Part shown: piece after piece, positions 14,301 to 16,586 of the stretch
How the letters are laid out: each line of letters starts with the position of its first letter
Position numbering within the stretch: position 1 is the first letter of the stretch
Source: Bacillota bacterium
GTDB taxonomy: Bacteria; Bacillota; Clostridia; Christensenellales; CAG-138
Reading direction: 5' to 3'
Length of the DNA stretch: 16,586 nt
Assembly (NCBI GenBank): GCA_023416895.1
Contig: JAEZGQ010000061.1
Location: 1 to 16,586, forward strand
Program-made: the position numbers and the translations under genes
Notes under the pieces: generated by a model
Told to the model about the DNA's origin: nothing
Databases searched by the model: none
What the model saw: only the letters and a program-made list of their open reading frames with translations

Positions 14301-14605
14301 GGGCGGTGTGCCATATATGACGCTTTGCTATGTGTTAAGGCAGCATGGCCTTGAGCCCAACGTGGATGTAACGGTGATCGACAACATCCAGTTCAGCTTA
14401 TAGGCGGTGCGTTTGAAAGCGGCCTGGCGACTATGTGACGTTGTTTGAACCCACAGCCTCGTTGTTTGAGCAGGCGGGGAAGGGCTATAAGGTTGCCAAT
14501 ATTGGCTTGAAAGCGGCGAAGTGCCTTACACCACCTTCATGGTCGGCTTCACGACGCTTGTGAACAATACCTTCGGCGAAAAAGGGATGGCGAGATTAAA
14601 AGTAA
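14301..14605 (+). pseudogene. Decayed 3' fragment of the solute-binding lipoprotein gene
   Basis: This is a degraded copy of 10078-10660. It lacks the signal peptide and the first 139 codons or so. At least three one-base deletions (near 14400, 14424 and 14503) break the frame. A 273-base stretch equal to 10324-10596 is missing, with GGT at both ends in copy A, which suggests slippage or microhomology deletion. The remaining DNA is still about nine tenths identical by eye, so the decay is fairly recent or gene conversion is occurring. Not functional. Confidence 0.9.
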
Positions 14606-14665
14606 AATTCGCGCGGCGTTTTTACCGTGCGGATGGTTGCGGCATATAACATGCACGGACGCAAA

Positions 14666-14691
14666 AAAAGAGGCGCGAAAGCGCCTCTTTT
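14666..14691. terminator. Bidirectional terminator with GAAA loop, copy B
   Basis: AAAAGAGGCGC (14666-14676), loop GAAA, GCGCCTCTTTT (14681-14691). The stem and loop are identical to copy A. Here it mainly serves the minus-strand CD1247-type gene, since the plus-strand gene is dead. Confidence 0.85.
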
Positions 14692-14707
14692 GTGTGTTCC
14701 GGTTTTC

Positions 14708-15082
14708 TTACTCCTCGTCCGAGTCCGCATCGGTCACGATGGGGGCGTTGCAGGCGGGGCAGATAAGGTCTTCGCTGTTTTCGAGCATTTCTTTGTCGAA
14801 ATAGGCGGTTTCACCGCAGCTGGGGCATTCGAACTCCACGAAATCGTCGTCGTCATCTTCTTCGTCGTAGAGAAGTTCATCGATGTTGTCGATTTCTTCG
14901 TAGATGTCGTCCACACACTCGTCAAGCTCCATGATGGCGGCTTCGTTTTCATCCACAGCGTCGGCCATGACGTCGAGGGTGGCGATGATTTCGGAAATCA
15001 GCTTGCCGGTTGAATCGCTGCCAACGCCGAGGCCCTCGGCCAAACCGCGAAGGTAAGCAACTTTTTCTTTGATATAGCTCAT
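14708..15082 (-). CDS. CD1247-type zinc-ribbon protein, copy B
   Basis: The 124-residue protein starts MSYIKEKVAYLRGLAEGLGV, which looks like the family norm, followed by the acidic helix and zinc ribbon (CPSCG 86-90, CPAC 108-111). The function is unknown. Start: AAAGGAG precedes ATG 15082; the longer open frame has no ribosome site. It lies 129 bases downstream of efp on the same strand, an arrangement I recall from other Clostridia, so this is probably the ancestral copy and 10764-11138 the derived one. The last 65 residues differ from copy A at only two positions. Confidence 0.85.
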   Translation of the reverse strand: MSYIKEKVAYLRGLAEGLGVGSDSTGKLISEIIATLDVMADAVDENEAAIMELDECVDDIYEEIDNIDELLYDEEDDDDDFVEFECPSCGETAYFDKEMLENSEDLICPACNAPIVTDADSDEE

Positions 15083-15150
15083 AATTGTTCTCCTTTCTAT
15101 GCTGTGACCTCGCAGGGGTTTAAAAAACACGGCCTAAGAGGTTCTTTTCT

Positions 15151-15190
15151 CCCTCCGCATAGGTTAGGGGCGAAGGGAGGGCATTTTTAT
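15151..15190 (+). terminator. Hairpin between CD1247 copy B and efp
   Basis: CCCTCC (15151-15156) pairs with GGAGGG (15176-15181), followed by CATTTTTATT on the plus strand. The T run favours termination of plus-strand transcription, though no plus-strand gene lies just before it; for efp (minus) it is only a weak terminator or processing site. Confidence 0.4.
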
Positions 15191-15211
15191 TGTACTTGGT
15201 AACACAAGCGC

Positions 15212-15769
15212 TTATACACGCTCCATGTATTCGCCCGAACGGGTATCCACGCGGATGCGGTCGCCTTCGTTGACGAAAAGGGGAACGCTGATTTTCAAGC
15301 CGGTTTCAAGCGTTGCGGGCTTGTTGGTGCCGGTTGCTGTGTCGCCGCGGAAGCCCGGTTCCGTTTCCGTAACGGTAAGCTCAACGAAGTTGGGTGCCTC
15401 TACGGAGAAGGCCTTGCCTTTGAAGAAGCGGATGCTTACGTTCTGGTTTTCAACGATATAGGGAATCGCGTCTTCCACCTGGTCGAAGTTAAGCGGAAGC
15501 TGCTCGTAGGTTTCGGTGTCCATGAAGTAATACAGTTCGCCATCGCTGTATAGGTACTGCATTTCTTTGGTTTCGATAACCGCGCGCGGATACTTGTCCG
15601 TCGGGTTGAAGGTGCGCTCAAGCACGGCGCCCGTCATGACGTTCTTGAGACGGGTGCGCACAAACGCTGCGCCTTTGCCGGGCTTTACATGCTGAAAATC
15701 CGCGATCACCCAGACATTTCCGTCAATCTCGACTGTAACGCCTTTTCTGAAGTCGCCAGCCATTACCAT
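15212..15769 (-). CDS. efp: Translation elongation factor P
   Basis: The 185-residue protein has exactly the usual EF-P length and three-domain layout: a KOW-like N domain (MVMAGDFRKGVTVEIDGN...), an OB domain (EMQYLYSDGELYYFMDTETYEQL) and a C-terminal OB domain ending in the signature TGLKISVPLFVNEGDRIRVDTRSGEY. EF-P enters the ribosomal E site and relieves stalling at polyproline. The conserved loop lysine is K32 in KPGKG, as in Bacillus, where it is modified. Start: GGAGG is eight bases before ATG 15769, placing MV before the usual MAGDFRKG; ATG 15763 is the alternative. Confidence 0.95.
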   Translation of the reverse strand: MVMAGDFRKGVTVEIDGNVWVIADFQHVKPGKGAAFVRTRLKNVMTGAVLERTFNPTDKYPRAVIETKEMQYLYSDGELYYFMDTETYEQLPLNFDQVEDAIPYIVENQNVSIRFFKGKAFSVEAPNFVELTVTETEPGFRGDTATGTNKPATLETGLKISVPLFVNEGDRIRVDTRSGEYMERV

Positions 15770-15836
15770 AAGGAATACCTCCAAAAGAAATAAGGATAGA
15801 AGGTCGCCGCGCGGGCGCCCCAATTCATTCTTTTAT

Positions 15837-15866
15837 ATGTTACCACAGTACACGGCTTTCCAACAA
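15837..15866 (-). promoter_or_regulatory. Possible efp promoter
   Basis: On the minus strand, -35 TTGTTG (15861-15866), 18-bp spacer, -10 TAACAT (15837-15842), about 70 bases before the efp start. Confidence 0.35.
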
Positions 15867-16001
15867 GCGAAATCTGTGAAGAATGGCTGACTTTGGCAGA
15901 CAAACAGGAAAAAAGTAAGCGGCGGTACGAAAAAGCGTAGAGTATAAGCTTTGCGCACGTTTTTGCCACGAAGTGTTCAAAAAATGCACAAGCCGTTTGC
16001 G
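15867..16001. other. Intergenic DNA between the efp and foldase promoters
   Basis: No gene, repeat or clear site is visible in this stretch of the divergent spacer. Confidence 0.5.
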
Positions 16002-16030
16002 TTGACAGGTGATTGACGAGGAGATAAAAT
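16002..16030 (+). promoter_or_regulatory. Strong promoter for the foldase lipoprotein gene
   Basis: Perfect -35 TTGACA (16002-16007), 17-bp spacer and -10 TAAAAT (16025-16030). Transcription should start near 16037. Confidence 0.7.
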
Positions 16031-16034
16031 AGTG

Positions 16035-16099
16035 AAGCATGGTTCCTGCGATCCATGCTTTGTGTCCATTTTTATCAAAAAGTGGCCGAGGCCGCTTTT
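16035..16099 (+). promoter_or_regulatory. Two-hairpin leader of the foldase gene
   Basis: Stem 1: AAGCATGG (16035-16042) with CCATGCTT (16053-16060), perfect, at the predicted 5' end of the RNA or acting as a DNA operator. Stem 2: AAAAGTGGC (16078-16086) with GCCGCTTTT (16091-16099), loop CGAG, one G-U pair, terminator-like with four T's. The ribosome site AAGGAG (16105-16110) follows at once. Confidence 0.45.
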
Positions 16100-16120
16100 C
16101 ATCGAAGGAGAAACAAGAAC

Positions 16121-16586
16121 ATGCAGCACAAAAGCAATCGCGCGCTCCTTATCACAACGGCGCTTCTTCTGGTCGTTTTGATGCTTGCCGGCACCGGATG
16201 CAGCGCGGTGATTACCAACCCGGTCGTTGCTAAGGTGGGCGATGTGGAAATTACCTATTCCCAGTTCTATAACCAATATTCCACCTACCAGAGTTATTAT
16301 CAGTATGGGCTCATCACCTTAAGCAGCGATGATCCCGTAGCCGAGCTCAAACAAATGGTGTTTGATTCGCTCATCGAAAGCGCCATTCCCGTTGCGCAGG
16401 CGCATAAGGAAGGCATTACCCTCGACGCAGAAGGCGAAGCGAAGCTTGCCGAAAACGTGCAGGCGCAGCTTGAAGCCGCGCTTGCCGATTATGCCGATCA
16501 GGTGGATGCAAGCATTACCGACGAGGCCGCCATCAAGGAAGCCGAAAAACAGCTGTTCATTGAGTATTTGAAGGATTACGACCTTA
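16121..16586 (+). CDS. PrsA/SurA-like foldase lipoprotein (5' part, runs off the right edge)
   Basis: The first 155 codons are visible. A signal sequence (MQHKSNRALLITTALLLVVLMLAGTGC) ends in a likely lipidated cysteine, C27; the lipobox is loose, with G at -3. Then comes VVAKVGDVEITYSQFYNQYSTY, the start of a SurA_N/PrsA-type chaperone domain, with helical segments KQMVFDSLIESAIPVAQAHKEGI and EAEKQLFIEYLKDY. Such proteins sit outside the membrane and help secreted proteins fold; many carry a parvulin proline isomerase domain, which would lie beyond the window. AAGGAG is ten bases before ATG 16121. Confidence 0.75.
   Translation, partial: MQHKSNRALLITTALLLVVLMLAGTGCSAVITNPVVAKVGDVEITYSQFYNQYSTYQSYYQYGLITLSSDDPVAELKQMVFDSLIESAIPVAQAHKEGITLDAEGEAKLAENVQAQLEAALADYADQVDASITDEAAIKEAEKQLFIEYLKDYDL

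Larger units (their letters stand above)
14301..15082. repeat. Direct repeat block, copy B
   Basis: Second copy of the block at 10078-11138, same orientation: broken lipoprotein remnant, UTR hairpin, identical terminator core and full CD1247-type gene. The two copies bracket the pro operon. Confidence 0.9.

Noticed and set aside
1..16586. CRISPR array, IS element, tRNA or rRNA
   Set aside because: No regularly spaced short repeats, no transposase frame, and no tRNA or rRNA-like sequence recognised by eye on either strand. The large direct repeat carries no mobility gene.

Overview
The window looks like chromosomal DNA of a spore-forming member of the Bacillota, most likely class Clostridia, with moderate to fairly high GC. 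The pointers are a small acid-soluble spore protein (Tlp) at the left edge, a spore-coat transglutaminase (Tgl), a CD1247-type zinc-ribbon protein beside efp, a YedF/DUF3343 selenium-linked pair, a DUF4003 protein, and strong GGAGG ribosome binding sites before nearly every gene. I cannot name the species.

Layout. 1-140: 5' part of tlp (minus). 431-2229: a Nudix-GNAT fusion gene translationally coupled to a small AAA/ABC-type ATPase gene. 2226-3318: a divergent pair, DUF3343 (minus) and yedF (plus), whose promoters overlap back to back; each gene also interlocks its stop codon with its convergent neighbour. 3315-4307: a DUF4003 gene (minus) with a Fur/PerR-like box over its -10. 4457-6279: a two-gene minus-strand operon, an unrecognised protein followed by tgl. 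6468-7517: a winged-helix, probably AlkZ/YcaQ-like protein. 7594-7935: a small Smr-type protein, separated from it by a bidirectional terminator. 8038-10660: a polytopic secondary transporter followed by an orphan NMT1/TauA-like solute-binding lipoprotein, with no ABC permease or ATPase nearby. 10764-11138: CD1247-type gene copy A (minus).

The most striking structure is 10078-15082. A complete glutamate-to-proline operon, proC-proB-proA (11372-14223), lies between two divergent direct copies of one block: [3' part of the solute-binding lipoprotein gene + hairpin terminator + CD1247-type gene]. Copy A has the intact lipoprotein gene. Copy B (14301-15082) has a frameshifted, internally deleted remnant of it plus a second full CD1247-type gene that sits next to efp. 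The pro genes use the ATA isoleucine codon much more than their neighbours, so they look acquired. The picture fits integration by recombination through a shared block, or a tandem duplication followed by insertion, with later decay.

15212-15769 is efp (minus). 16121 to the right edge is the 5' part of a PrsA/SurA-like foldase lipoprotein gene, behind a strong promoter and a leader with two hairpins.

Functionally the window mixes sporulation (tlp, tgl), selenium/sulfur handling (DUF3343, yedF), proline synthesis, solute uptake, translation (efp), nucleotide-related and DNA-repair-like proteins, and secretion folding. I see no CRISPR array, transposase, integrase, tRNA or rRNA.
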